Shown here: piece by piece, positions 8,522 to 16,724 of the stretch
How positions within the stretch are numbered: the first letter of the stretch is position 1
Layout of the letters: each line of letters opens with the position of its first letter
Source of the DNA: Amycolatopsis iheyensis
GTDB lineage: Bacteria; Actinomycetota; Actinomycetes; Mycobacteriales; Pseudonocardiaceae
Length of the DNA: 64,000 bases
Direction: 5' to 3'
Assembly (NCBI RefSeq): GCF_024703995.1
Contig: NZ_JAMXQV010000031.1
Span: forward strand, 1-64,000
Position numbers and translations under genes: made by a program
Notes under the pieces: model-generated
What the model was told of the DNA's origin: nothing
Database searches by the model: none
The model's input: only the letters and a program-made list of their open reading frames with translations

Positions 8522-10396
8522 ATGTCACGAAGATCAGTTTTCGTCGGCCTCGTCGCGGTCGGCGCGTTGCTCGCCCCGACGGCGGTGGCGGCCGCCGCGC
8601 CGCCGGGCGTCGACCCGGCCACCGTCGACCTCACGCTCAGCGCCGGGCAGAGCGCCACCGTCACCAAGCACGTCACCACCTCCGCCGTCCCGCCGAACCC
8701 GGATCTCGTCCTGCTCGCCGACACCACCGGCAGCATGGGCGGCGCGATCGCGAACGTGCGGACCAACGCCAACGCCATCACCGGCGACGTGCTCGCCGCG
8801 CAGCCGACCGCCCAGTTCGGCGTCGCCGAGTACAAGGACTTCACCGACTCGGTGCCGTTCAAGGTCAACCAGGGCATCACCGGCGACACCGCCGCGGTCC
8901 AGGCGGGCACGGACCAGTGGCTGGCCTCCGGCGGCGGCGACTTCCCCGAAGCCGACCTCAACGCGCTCTACCAGCTGGCCACCGGCGCGGTCACCTTCCG
9001 CCCCGACGGCACCCGCATCGTCGCCTGGTTCGGCGACGCACCGTCGCACGACCCGAGCGGTGGGCACTCCCTGGCCGACACGATCGCCGCGCTGAAAGCG
9101 GCGAACATCCGCGTCGTCGCGGTCAACGTCGGCAACCTCGACGCCGACGGGCAGGCCACGGCGATCGCCGACGCCACCGGGGGTGTCCTGCTGAACAACG
9201 TGCCCTCGAACCAGGTGTCCCAGGCCATCCTGGCCGGCATCAAGTCCATCGAGGTCACGGTGACCCCGCACGTCACCACGTGCGACCCGCAGCTGACGCT
9301 CACGAACGCCCCGGCGAGCGCCAAGGTGACCAGCGGTGACGTCGCGACGTTCACCGAGACGATTGCCGCCGCGGCCGACGCCGCCCCGGGCACCTACCAC
9401 TGCTCGGTCGACTACCTGGTCGACGGCGTGTCCCGCGGCTTCGTCGAGACGACCACCGTGCGCGTGCTCGGCCTGGCCATCAACGACGTCACGGTGAACG
9501 AAGGCTCCGGCGGCGCCCAGGTGCCCGCCACCTTCACCGTGTCCCTGCTCGGCGGCGCGAGCCCGAACTCGGTGAGCGTCCACTACGCCACCGCGAACGG
9601 CACCGCCACCGCGCCCGCGGACTACGCCGCCACCAGCGGCGACGTCACCTTCGCGCCGGGGGAGACGAGCAGGCCGGTGACGGTGCTGGTCAACCCGGAC
9701 ACCGTCGATGAGCCGGACGAGACGTTCACCGTGACCCTCTCGGCCCCGGTGGGCGCCGGGCTGGTCGACCCGACCGGGGTCGGCACGATCGTCGACGACG
9801 ACCGTGACGGCGCGTTCTCCTGCACGGGCACCGCGGCGAACGTCCTCGGCGTCACCGCGGCCGTGGCGAACCCGCAGAACCTGCCCTGCGCCGACGACAG
9901 CAAGACCGTCCTCGACGCGACGCTGAACGCCGGGCTGATCAAGGTGCAGACGCACGCGCTGACGTCGTCGACGGACTTGAGCCCGGACAACCAGTCCGCG
10001 GCCCCGGCGGCCGGTGACCACGCGCAGGCGTCGGCCAAGATCGACAAGACGGTGATCAGCACGGTCGGGCTGACGATCGAGCTGGGCGTGATCCAGTCCC
10101 AGGCGGCGGCGACCTGCCAGCCGGCCACGGGCGGGCTCGCCCCGGTGCTGACCGGCAGCTCGAACGTCGCCTCGCTGAAGATCAACGGCGTTTCGGTGAC
10201 GGTCGGTTCGGCGCCGCTGACGATCCCGCTGGTGATCGGCTCGCTGAAGCTGAACGGCCAGACCGTGTCCGGCGGTGTGGTGAAGCAGCAGGCGGTGGCG
10301 CTGGACACCGCGCTGGCGAAGATCGTGCTGGCGGAATCGCAGGCCGACGTGCACGGAACCGCCGCGCACCCGGCCGGCAACCCCTGCCGACGGTGA
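8522..10396 (+). CDS. secreted von Willebrand A / Calx-beta domain protein
   Basis: A 624-residue exported protein. Residues 1-27 are a signal peptide (RRSVFVGLVAVGALLAP...AAAA). Residues 55-255 form a vWA domain with the MIDAS motif D67-T-T69-G-S71 (LADTTGSMGG). Residues 330-430 form a Calx-beta domain with the hallmark DEPDETFTVTLSAP and a closing GTIVDDD. The C-terminal 190 residues (ADDSKTVLDATLNAGLIKVQ and on) resemble the choice-of-anchor-type tails of actinomycete secreted proteins, but no sortase motif is visible. Start at ATG 8522 behind GAAGGGAAG. The likely role is calcium-dependent adhesion or a cell-surface scaffold (inference from domains). It is monocistronic, ending in a hairpin. 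Confidence 0.85.
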   Translation: MSRRSVFVGLVAVGALLAPTAVAAAAPPGVDPATVDLTLSAGQSATVTKHVTTSAVPPNPDLVLLADTTGSMGGAIANVRTNANAITGDVLAAQPTAQFGVAEYKDFTDSVPFKVNQGITGDTAAVQAGTDQWLASGGGDFPEADLNALYQLATGAVTFRPDGTRIVAWFGDAPSHDPSGGHSLADTIAALKAANIRVVAVNVGNLDADGQATAIADATGGVLLNNVPSNQVSQAILAGIKSIEVTVTPHVTTCDPQLTLTNAPASAKVTSGDVATFTETIAAAADAAPGTYHCSVDYLVDGVSRGFVETTTVRVLGLAINDVTVNEGSGGAQVPATFTVSLLGGASPNSVSVHYATANGTATAPADYAATSGDVTFAPGETSRPVTVLVNPDTVDEPDETFTVTLSAPVGAGLVDPTGVGTIVDDDRDGAFSCTGTAANVLGVTAAVANPQNLPCADDSKTVLDATLNAGLIKVQTHALTSSTDLSPDNQSAAPAAGDHAQASAKIDKTVISTVGLTIELGVIQSQAAATCQPATGGLAPVLTGSSNVASLKINGVSVTVGSAPLTIPLVIGSLKLNGQTVSGGVVKQQAVALDTALAKIVLAESQADVHGTAAHPAGNPCRR

Positions 10397-10409
10397 TCCG
10401 GTGAGCCGT

Positions 10410-10439
10410 GGCCGGGGCGGGCGAGATCCCGCCCCGGCC
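10410..10439. terminator. bidirectional hairpin terminator
   Basis: A perfect 12-bp GC stem (GGCCGGGGCGGG and its complement) with a CGAGAT loop lies between the vWA gene and the convergent enoyl-CoA hydratase remnant. There is no long U tract, as is common in high-GC actinobacteria. Confidence 0.7.
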
Positions 10440-10444
10440 GCGGT

Positions 10445-10786
10445 TCACGCGTGGCGGAACTCCGGCGGCCGCTTCTCGGTGAACGCCGCCATCCCTTCCT
10501 TCTGGTCGTGGGTCGCGAACGTCGAGCGGAACAGCCGCCGCTCGAACAGCAGCCCATCGGAGAGGCCGCTCTCGAAGGCACGGTTGACCGCCTCCTTGGC
10601 CAGCATCGCCGCGGGCTTGGACATCGCCGCGACGAGCCGGGAGACCAGCCCGGCGCGTTCGGCCTCGCCGGCGTCGATCATCCGGCCGGTGAGGATCAGG
10701 TCCATCGCCTTGGCCTTGCCGATCGCGCGGGTCAGCCGCTGGGAGCCGCCCATGCCGGGGATGAGCCCGAGGAAGGCGATGGTCAT
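10445..10786 (-). pseudogene. enoyl-CoA hydratase, C-terminal remnant
   Basis: The open frame encodes MTIAFLGLIPGMGGSQRLTR and KAMDLILTGRMIDAGEAERA, continuing to KEAVNRAFESGL, then ATHDQKEGMAAFTEKRPPEF. This is the second half of a crotonase (usual length about 258). The oxyanion-hole glycine region and the whole N-terminal half are missing. Between GLVSRLV and AAMSKPAAM about 20 residues of the usual helix are also absent. The remaining 113 residues cannot form an active site. It is directly downstream of the hydroxyisobutyryl-CoA hydrolase remnant, as expected for an eroded valine-degradation operon. Confidence 0.75.
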
Positions 10787-10790
10787 GCGG

Positions 10791-11025
10791 TCACTCCCGT
10801 CCATTCGCCGGCACCAGCTCGGCGAAGTAGCTGTCGACCAGGTCGTCGTCGACCTCGGCCAGGGTCGGCGGCGTCCACCGCGGCGAGCGGTCCTTGTCGA
10901 TGACCTGCGCGCGGATCCCTGTCCCCGCCGTCGCGCAGCCGGTCGAGGATCTCTTCGACCGTGTCGGCGGCGTAGCAGTGGTCGATCCACGTGCCCAGCG
11001 TGCTCGGCGGCGGTGGTTCGGTGCC
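10791..11025 (-). pseudogene. 3-hydroxyisobutyryl-CoA hydrolase, collapsed remnant
   Basis: One frame encodes PPPSTLGTWIDHCYAADTVE and EILDRLRDGG. A second, joined near 10925, encodes GIRAQVIDKDRSPRWTPPTL and AEVDDDLVDSYFAELVPANG before the stop at 10791. In intact HIBCH proteins these segments are some 70 residues apart, so an internal deletion as well as a frameshift has occurred, and the catalytic crotonase core is gone. The stop lies four bases from the ATG of the hydratase remnant, preserving the ancestral operon order. Confidence 0.7.
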
Positions 11026-11027
11026 TT

Positions 11028-11150
11028 GGGCCGGGTGGGTTGCAGCCGAAGCTCGCCCGACGTCTCGTGAGGCAAAAGAACTGGCGAAGGAGCCGCCCGG
11101 TTCATCGCCACACCGGCGCGTGACCCGGTTCGTCGATGCCGGCCGGTCAC
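11028..11150 (+). repeat. dispersed imperfect repeat, copy A
   Basis: The block beginning GGGCCGGGTGGGTTGCAGCC and containing AGAACTGGCGAAG matches a block at 32078-32225 in the same orientation. About 65 bp align well, and weaker similarity continues through CGTGACCCGGTTCGTCGATG. In the second copy the block is the end of a protein-coding frame (LQPKLGERLVKARELAKK). Here a one-base deletion in GTGAGGCAAAAGAACTGG breaks that frame. It is probably a decayed copy of the same gene end. Confidence 0.55.
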
Positions 11151-11210
11151 CCGTCGTAAGATCCTCGGGACCGGATCGGCGCACTTGACGAAGCGGAGGT
11201 GGTCGCTGCC

Positions 11211-11888
11211 ATGGCGGTGGAAAGCGGCAAGCTCGCGCCGCCGGGCGACAGCCCGGACACCACCCGGGCCTCGCGTGCCTACGCAGACCTTCGCGCGCAG
11301 ATCCTGGCGGGTGACTACGAGCCGAACTCGCGGCTGACCGAGACCGAGCTCTCCGCCCGGCTCGAGATCTCCCGGGGCACGCTCCGCTCGGTGCTGGCGC
11401 GGCTGGCCCAGGAGGGCTACGTCACCGCGGAGGCGAACCGCAGCGCGCGCACTCGCTCCTTCTCCGAGGAGGAGGCGGTCGAGATCCTCGAGACCCGCGA
11501 GGTGCTCGAGGCGGCACTGGCGGCCAAGGCGGCGGAGCGAGCCACCGAGGAGGACATCGCCGCGCTGACCGAGACCTGTGAGCGCATGCGGGCCGGCCGG
11601 GAATCCGACGGGCGGGACGAGTCCTCGGCCCACAACCGCCGGTTCCACGAGCTGGTCCGGGCCATGGCGCGGCAGGCGACGCTCACCCGGTTCGTCGACA
11701 GCCTGCTGTACCCGATGGTGCTCCGGCAGTTCCGCGACATGGAACGCCCGCGCTCACGCGACACGATCCTGCACGAGCACGAGGCGATCCTCGCCGCGAT
11801 CATCACCCACAACCCGGACGCGGCGGCGGCGGCGATGCGCCACCACCTGTCCGCGGTCCGGCGCGCGCTCCAGCTGGGCCCGGCCTAG
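11211..11888 (+). CDS. GntR/FCD-family regulator, left border of the catabolic island
   Basis: A 225-residue FadR-subfamily regulator. Residues 25-90 form the winged helix-turn-helix (RLTETELSARLEISRGTLRS), and residues 95-220 the all-helical FCD effector domain with histidines of the metal site (HNRRFHELV; MRHHLSAV). It is clearly paralogous to the regulator at 24628-25302: both carry the motifs YEPN(S/T)RLTE, LAQEGYVT.EANR and LYP(M/L)V.RQ(F/Y)R. ATG 11211 was chosen because GGAGGT lies ten bases upstream. Its stop overlaps the convergent ABC-ATPase stop within a shared CCTAGG. It probably controls the island through the TTGTTTAACAA-type operators at 17.6-17.9 kb (inference). Confidence 0.88.
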   Translation: MAVESGKLAPPGDSPDTTRASRAYADLRAQILAGDYEPNSRLTETELSARLEISRGTLRSVLARLAQEGYVTAEANRSARTRSFSEEEAVEILETREVLEAALAAKAAERATEEDIAALTETCERMRAGRESDGRDESSAHNRRFHELVRAMARQATLTRFVDSLLYPMVLRQFRDMERPRSRDTILHEHEAILAAIITHNPDAAAAAMRHHLSAVRRALQLGPA

Positions 11889-12994
11889 GACCAGAGCGCG
11901 ATCGTCCACTTCGGATCCAGCACCACCCCGACCTCGTCACCGGGCCGGACGTCCAGGTGCGCGTCCGCGTGCGCGCGCAGGACCACGTCGTCCACCGCGA
12001 CGACGACTTCACGGCGATCGCCCAGGTACTCGGTCGCCGTGACGCGCGCGGCCAACCCGTCCGCCACCCCCGGGACGACCCGGACGTGCTCGGGCCGGAC
12101 GCACACCTGCAGCTCCCCGCCCGGGACCAACGACTCCGGCGGTGCGGTGAACCGCTCGCAGCGCAGGACGCCGATCGACGTCTTCGCTTCGACGACGCCT
12201 CCCGCGCGCCGGTCGAGTACTCCGGGGATGAGGTTGGCGCTGCCGACGAAGTCGGCGACGAACCGGGACGCCGGCGAGTCATAGATCTCCGCGGGAGTCC
12301 CGATCTGCTCGACCCGGCCCCGGTTCATCACGACGATCGTGTCGGACATCGCGAGTGCCTCGCCCTGGTCGTGCGTCACGTAGATCGTCGTGACGCCGAA
12401 CTTCTGCTGGAACGACCGCAGCTCCGCCCGCAGCTGGGCGCGGAGCTTGGCGTCCAGGTTGGACAGTGGCTCGTCGAGCAAGAGCACTTCCGGCTCGCAC
12501 AGCAGAGCCCGCGCCAGTGCGAGCCGCTGTTGCTGGCCGCCGCTGAGCTGCGTGGACCAGCGGCCCGCGTAGTCCGCCAGCCCGACCTGCTCCAGCATCG
12601 CCGTGACGCGGGTCCGGACGTCGGCGCGGGAGCACGTCTTGCGGCCGTAGCGCAAGGGGAACGCGGCGTTGTCGAACACCGTCATGTGCGGCCAGATCCC
12701 GTAGGACTGCGGCACCATCGCGATCGGCCGGTCCTCCGGCGCGACGTCCCTGCGTGACGCGCTGGAGAAGACGGCCTTGCCGTTCATGGAGATTTCGCCG
12801 CGGTCGGCGCTCTCCAGCCCGGCGAGGCAGCGCAGCGTGGTCGTCTTGCCGCAGCCGCTGGGGCCGAGCAGCGTGAAGAAACTCCCGCGCGGCACGGTGA
12901 AGCCGACGTCGTCGACAGCGAGGCTGTTGTGCCGGGTGAAGCGCTTCTCCAGGCCGGAGATCGCGACGGCGGAGTCGAGGTTCTGCGCGGACAT
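11885..12994 (-). CDS. ABC importer ATPase (FbpC/PotA-like)
   Basis: A 369-residue nucleotide-binding subunit. Walker A is LLGPSGCGKTT (about 42-52), the signature is TQLSGGQQQRLALARAL, Walker B is VLLLDEPLSNLDA, and the switch His lies in IYVTHDQGEAL. Residues 250-369 form the TOBE regulatory domain of the iron/spermidine/maltose class. It energises import by the fused permease encoded just upstream (permease stop 13002, ATPase start 12994). A longer frame from 13024 runs through the permease end and is not preferred. Its substrate should match that of the downstream enzymes, probably a carboxylate. An iron role would be the default for FbpC but does not fit the neighbourhood. Confidence 0.92.
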   Translation of the reverse strand: MSAQNLDSAVAISGLEKRFTRHNSLAVDDVGFTVPRGSFFTLLGPSGCGKTTTLRCLAGLESADRGEISMNGKAVFSSASRRDVAPEDRPIAMVPQSYGIWPHMTVFDNAAFPLRYGRKTCSRADVRTRVTAMLEQVGLADYAGRWSTQLSGGQQQRLALARALLCEPEVLLLDEPLSNLDAKLRAQLRAELRSFQQKFGVTTIYVTHDQGEALAMSDTIVVMNRGRVEQIGTPAEIYDSPASRFVADFVGSANLIPGVLDRRAGGVVEAKTSIGVLRCERFTAPPESLVPGGELQVCVRPEHVRVVPGVADGLAARVTATEYLGDRREVVVAVDDVVLRAHADAHLDVRPGDEVGVVLDPKWTIALWS

Positions 12995-13001
12995 GAGCAC
13001 C

Positions 13002-14753
13002 TCACATGTGTTGTTGGAAGCCACGGCGGTTCACCCACCAGACGGAGCCGGCCGAAAGCGCGAGCAGCAGCACCGCCAGCGCGCTGGCCTCGGGGTAGTT
13101 GGCGCTCTCGCCGATCATGTCCCACAGCAGCACCACGATCGTGCGGTTGTCGGAGCTGGAGAGCAGCAGCGCGATGGGCAGCTCGCCCAGCGCGTTCGCG
13201 AAGACCCACAGCCACGTGCGGGTGACCGCCGGGGCGGCGAGCGGGAGCACCACCCGGCGCAGCACCGTGCCACGGCGTGCGCCGGAGACGCGGCCGACCT
13301 CCTCCAGGCCGCCGTCGAGCTGCAGCAGCGCGGTCTGGATCATCCGGGACGCACGCGGGATGTACCGGGTCGTCAGCGCGATGACGATGATCCAGATCGT
13401 GCCGTAGACCGGGAGCGGCAGGAACAGGTACAGGAACAGCACCGCCACGCCCAGCACGACGCTGGGGACGGCGAACACCAGGAACGACAGGTCGAACAGC
13501 GCCTGCCCAGCGCGCCCACCGCGAGTCGAGGCCAGCGCGAGCCACAGACCGAAGCCCGCGGTCAGCGTCGCCGTCACCAGGCTGATCACCAGGGTGTTGA
13601 CGACCGCGTGGGTCAGGCTGGGGTTGGTGAAGATCGCGCCGTAGTTGCCGACGCCGAGTTCGCCCAGGTTCTTCAGGCTGATGGGCTGCAGGAACGGCGT
13701 GAGGCTCGTCCACACCAGACTCAGGATCGGGATGACGATCGCGACGAGTACGTACAGCCCGACGAGGCAGGCCACCGGGAGCCGCCAGCGGCCCAGCTTC
13801 ACCCGGGTCGTGCGGTAGCCCTTGCCACTGACCACGCGGAAGCGGTGTGACTCCCGCGTCTGGCGCCGGTAGACGGCGATCATCACCAGCGACAGCAGCA
13901 CCAGCAGGACGCCGTACGCGCTCGCCCGCCCGTAGTCGGACTGGCCGGACGGCGGCTGCAGCGCGGCCTGGACGAGGCTGCTGAACACGAAGATCTGGTC
14001 CGGCGTGCCCAGGATCGACGGGATCGCGAACTCCTCGAGCGCGATCACCGCCAGCAGCATCGCCGCCGCGCTCATCGCGGGCAGCGTGAGCGGCAGGACG
14101 ACCTTGCGGGTCCGGGTGAACCAGCCGGCGCCGGACGTGGCGGCGGCCTCTTCGAATTCGACGTTCAGCCGGGCGAACGCGGGCGCCAGCATGAGGTACA
14201 TGCCGGGGACGCCGAAGATCCCGGCCACCAGGATCATGCCGGGCAGCGAGTAGATGTCCACCGAAAGCCCGAAGACGCGCTTGACGAGGATCGCGAGGGG
14301 ACCGTTGGCGGGGTTGGCCGCGAGCACCCACGCCACCGCCATCACCGTGGCCGGCACGGCCATCGGCGCCAGCGTGCTCGGTGCGAGGAACCGGCGGCCG
14401 GGGATGTCGGTCCGTTCGAAGAGGTAGGCCAGGCTGACGCTCACGATCAGCGCGAACGCCACCGTGCCGACCACGAAGATCGCGGAGTTCACGGCGACCT
14501 GGAGCACCCGCGGCGAGGAGAAGATCTTCTCGAAGTTCCCGAGCGTGAACCCCGGGATCTGGAACGGCAGCTTCAGCTCGCTGTCCTTGAGGCTGCTGTA
14601 GACCAGCATGCCCAGCGGGAACAGCACGAGGTAGGCCAGCAGCACGCCGATGGCGATGTTGACGGCGGTGAGCACCCGGTCCCGGCGGTGCGGGCGGGGT
14701 AGGTCATCGGGAGGCGGAGGCGCTGGGGGAGCGACCCGGGTGGCGGACTGCAT
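13002..14753 (-). CDS. fused two-domain ABC permease (FbpB-like)
   Basis: A 583-residue inner-membrane protein holding two copies of the binding-protein-dependent transport fold. There are about six helices in residues 25-300 and six in 330-580. Each half ends with an EAA-type loop for the ATPase: FEEAAATSGAGWFTRTRKVV and LEEVGRVSGARRGTVLRRVV. The proline-rich N-terminus (PPAPPPPDDLPRPHRR) is cytoplasmic. Start at 14753 with GGAG upstream. The organisation SBP-permease-ATPase matches the FbpABC and 2-aminoethylphosphonate-type importers. It is translated between the solute-binding lipoprotein and the ATPase in one operon. Confidence 0.92.
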   Translation of the reverse strand: MQSATRVAPPAPPPPDDLPRPHRRDRVLTAVNIAIGVLLAYLVLFPLGMLVYSSLKDSELKLPFQIPGFTLGNFEKIFSSPRVLQVAVNSAIFVVGTVAFALIVSVSLAYLFERTDIPGRRFLAPSTLAPMAVPATVMAVAWVLAANPANGPLAILVKRVFGLSVDIYSLPGMILVAGIFGVPGMYLMLAPAFARLNVEFEEAAATSGAGWFTRTRKVVLPLTLPAMSAAAMLLAVIALEEFAIPSILGTPDQIFVFSSLVQAALQPPSGQSDYGRASAYGVLLVLLSLVMIAVYRRQTRESHRFRVVSGKGYRTTRVKLGRWRLPVACLVGLYVLVAIVIPILSLVWTSLTPFLQPISLKNLGELGVGNYGAIFTNPSLTHAVVNTLVISLVTATLTAGFGLWLALASTRGGRAGQALFDLSFLVFAVPSVVLGVAVLFLYLFLPLPVYGTIWIIVIALTTRYIPRASRMIQTALLQLDGGLEEVGRVSGARRGTVLRRVVLPLAAPAVTRTWLWVFANALGELPIALLLSSSDNRTIVVLLWDMIGESANYPEASALAVLLLALSAGSVWWVNRRGFQQHM

Positions 14754-14776
14754 CGTCGGAGTCTCCAAAGAGGGCG

Positions 14777-15838
14777 TCAGTTGACGTCGGTGCCCAGCGC
14801 CTGCTCGACCTGGGGGAAGAAGTCGGAGAACTGCTGGTACTGCTGGATGTTCGTTTCGCTGAACCACTGGACGCCGGCCTGGCAAAGGGCCGCGACGACC
14901 TTGTTCGCGCCGGGCTTCGCGCAGTCCGTGTTCTCCGGGATGATCGAGTTGTAGCTGCCGACCAGGGCGGCCTGGCCTTCCTTCGACGCGAGGAACGCCG
15001 TGAGCAGGCGGCCGGCCGCCGGGTGCGGGGAGCCGGTGGGCACGAAGAGGTACGCCTTGTTCGCGTTCGTCGGGCCGACCGGGGCCACCGCGATCGGGGC
15101 GCCCTTGGCGCGGTCGGCGAGCACGAGGTTGATCAGGTCGGTGCCGGCCGGGGTCTGCCCGGAGATGATGTTGGTGTGCGCCTGCGTGGTGTTGTCGGTG
15201 TAGTGCGGGCTCAGCTGCCGCAGCCGGGAGGCGTAGTCCAGCCCGGCTTTCGTGCCCAGCTTCGGGTCCTGGGCCCACACCGTCATGAACGACCCACGCG
15301 ACTCGACCGTCAGCTTGCCGCCGTTCCACTGTGGACTCAGCAGGTCGTCCCAGTTCTTCGGCGCGGAACCGGCGGGCACGGCGTCGGTGTTGTACGCCCA
15401 GACCTTCGGCACCGCCCAGACGTAGACGAAGTTGCCGTTGAAGATCTGGTCGCCGGGCACTTTGTAGGCAGCCCAGTCGACCGGCGCGGCCATGTCGAGG
15501 GACGGCAGCACGGTGAGGCCGCCGGCGTTGGAGACGTCGAAGCTGACGCGGCGCGCGGCCTGCTCGACGTTCAGCTGGGTGACCAGGTCCGGGGCCTTCT
15601 TGTTCGTGTACTGGACGGTGATCCCGGGGTACTTCTTCTCGAACGCCTTGATGGCCGGCCGCATCTGCGCCTCGGGTTTCGGGGCGAACCAGATGACCTG
15701 GGCTTCGGCCTTGGCGGCCTGGTACAGCTCGTCGAGGTTCTTGGTGTCGGGCACCGGCGGTGCGGAGTTGCAGGCCGAGCCGAGGAGAGCGACCACAGCG
15801 GCCAGCGCGGCCAGGCGGAGCTTCCGGGTCGTGGTCAT
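14777..15838 (-). CDS. ABC solute-binding lipoprotein (family 1)
   Basis: A 353-residue extracellular receptor. The signal is MTTTRKLRLAALAAVVALLG, followed by the lipobox LGSAC, so the mature N-terminal Cys is lipid-anchored. The fold is type-2 periplasmic binding protein of the FbpA-like group (QVIWFAPKPEAQMRPAIKAF; NWDDLLSPQWNGGKLTVESR; LLTAFLASKEGQAALVG). The paired tyrosines used for ferric iron by FbpA are not evident near the expected C-terminal position, which argues for an organic ligand. It lies five bases downstream of the amidohydrolase stop in the same operon, tying transport to catabolism. Confidence 0.9.
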   Translation of the reverse strand: MTTTRKLRLAALAAVVALLGSACNSAPPVPDTKNLDELYQAAKAEAQVIWFAPKPEAQMRPAIKAFEKKYPGITVQYTNKKAPDLVTQLNVEQAARRVSFDVSNAGGLTVLPSLDMAAPVDWAAYKVPGDQIFNGNFVYVWAVPKVWAYNTDAVPAGSAPKNWDDLLSPQWNGGKLTVESRGSFMTVWAQDPKLGTKAGLDYASRLRQLSPHYTDNTTQAHTNIISGQTPAGTDLINLVLADRAKGAPIAVAPVGPTNANKAYLFVPTGSPHPAAGRLLTAFLASKEGQAALVGSYNSIIPENTDCAKPGANKVVAALCQAGVQWFSETNIQQYQQFSDFFPQVEQALGTDVN

Positions 15839-15843
15839 GGGCC

Positions 15844-16692
15844 TCACTGTCCCTCCGCGACGGTGACGTCGTAAAGCCGAGCGGCGTTCCCGCCCCTGAT
15901 CAGGGTGAGGTCCGCGTCGCCCAGTTCGGGCAGCCGCGCCTGGACGAGGTCGGCCAGGTCGGCCAGCGTGCCCGCCGACGCGGGGAAGTTGGACCCCCAC
16001 AGCACGTGGCCGGGACCGAAGGCCCGGACCAGCTTGGCGAACAGCGGCGCCGCTTCTTGCCCGGCGCGCAGGACGGCCGGCGGGGTGAGCTTGACGAACA
16101 CACGGCCGGTCCCGCTGAGCCGGGACAGCTCCGGGTACGGCTGGACGTCGCCGAGCCGCGGCCGGGCGGCGTGGTCGAGGAGCACGGTGAGCCCGAGGTA
16201 GCGCTCCAGGAGGTCGGCCAGGATCGGGGCGTGCTTCGCGTGCATCTGGATGCAGACGGGCACCCGGCGCTGGGACAGGAACTCCCAGACCGGCGTCATG
16301 CGCTCGTCGTCGAGCCCGCGGCCCGGCGTCGGGACGGCGGTCGTGCCGTCCGCCGCGCGGATGCGGACCCCCCGGAAGCCGCGTTCGTCGATCCAGTGGC
16401 CCAGGTCGTCGACGGCTTTCGGGGAAAGGAAGTCGACCGAGCAGACGCCGCTGAGGCGGTCGGGGTGCCGGGCGAGCTGGTCGGCGACGTAGCTGTTGTC
16501 GAACCCGTAGACGGTCGACGCCTGGACGAGGATCAGGTGGTCCACGCCGGCGGCGTCGGCTTCGCGCAGCAGCGCGTCGATGTCGGCCGGGCGCTCGCGC
16601 GACCACTCGGAGCGGTGGCCGCCCAGCGGCGCGGCGGGGTACGCGGTGGTGTCCGGGGAGATGATGTGGGTGTGCGTGTCGACGCTGAACAT
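15844..16692 (-). CDS. amidohydrolase-2 family enzyme (LigI-like, COG3618)
   Basis: A 282-residue TIM-barrel amidohydrolase. The first strand carries H-x-H (FSVDTHTHIIS), HLILVQASTVYGFDNSYV lines the second strand, FRGVRIRAADG follows, and the C-terminal strand is HVLWGSNFPAS. It is the paralogue of the protein at 23783-24631: identical length, and the motifs VDTH.HI.S, YG.DNSYV and WGSN.P are shared. The related enzyme LigI hydrolyses 2-pyrone-4,6-dicarboxylate to 4-oxalomesaconate, which fits the LigJ homologue nearby. In LigI the last motif has a catalytic Asp (GTDWPH) where this protein has Asn. Alternative roles are sugar-lactonase or decarboxylase activity. Confidence 0.85.
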   Translation of the reverse strand: MFSVDTHTHIISPDTTAYPAAPLGGHRSEWSRERPADIDALLREADAAGVDHLILVQASTVYGFDNSYVADQLARHPDRLSGVCSVDFLSPKAVDDLGHWIDERGFRGVRIRAADGTTAVPTPGRGLDDERMTPVWEFLSQRRVPVCIQMHAKHAPILADLLERYLGLTVLLDHAARPRLGDVQPYPELSRLSGTGRVFVKLTPPAVLRAGQEAAPLFAKLVRAFGPGHVLWGSNFPASAGTLADLADLVQARLPELGDADLTLIRGGNAARLYDVTVAEGQ

Positions 16693-16724
16693 GGCACCTC
16701 GGGTCTGGGAAAGATGAGCGGGGA

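Noticed and set aside
13002..15329. 775-codon minus-strand frame as a single giant permease
   Set aside because: The portion beyond 14753 overlaps the solute-binding gene in another frame and is arginine-rich. The ATG at 14753 has a ribosome site and begins the real permease.
14777..15838. Ferric-iron binding protein (FbpA) annotation for the solute receptor
   Set aside because: The paired C-terminal tyrosines are not evident and the operon is catabolic, so an organic ligand is more likely.
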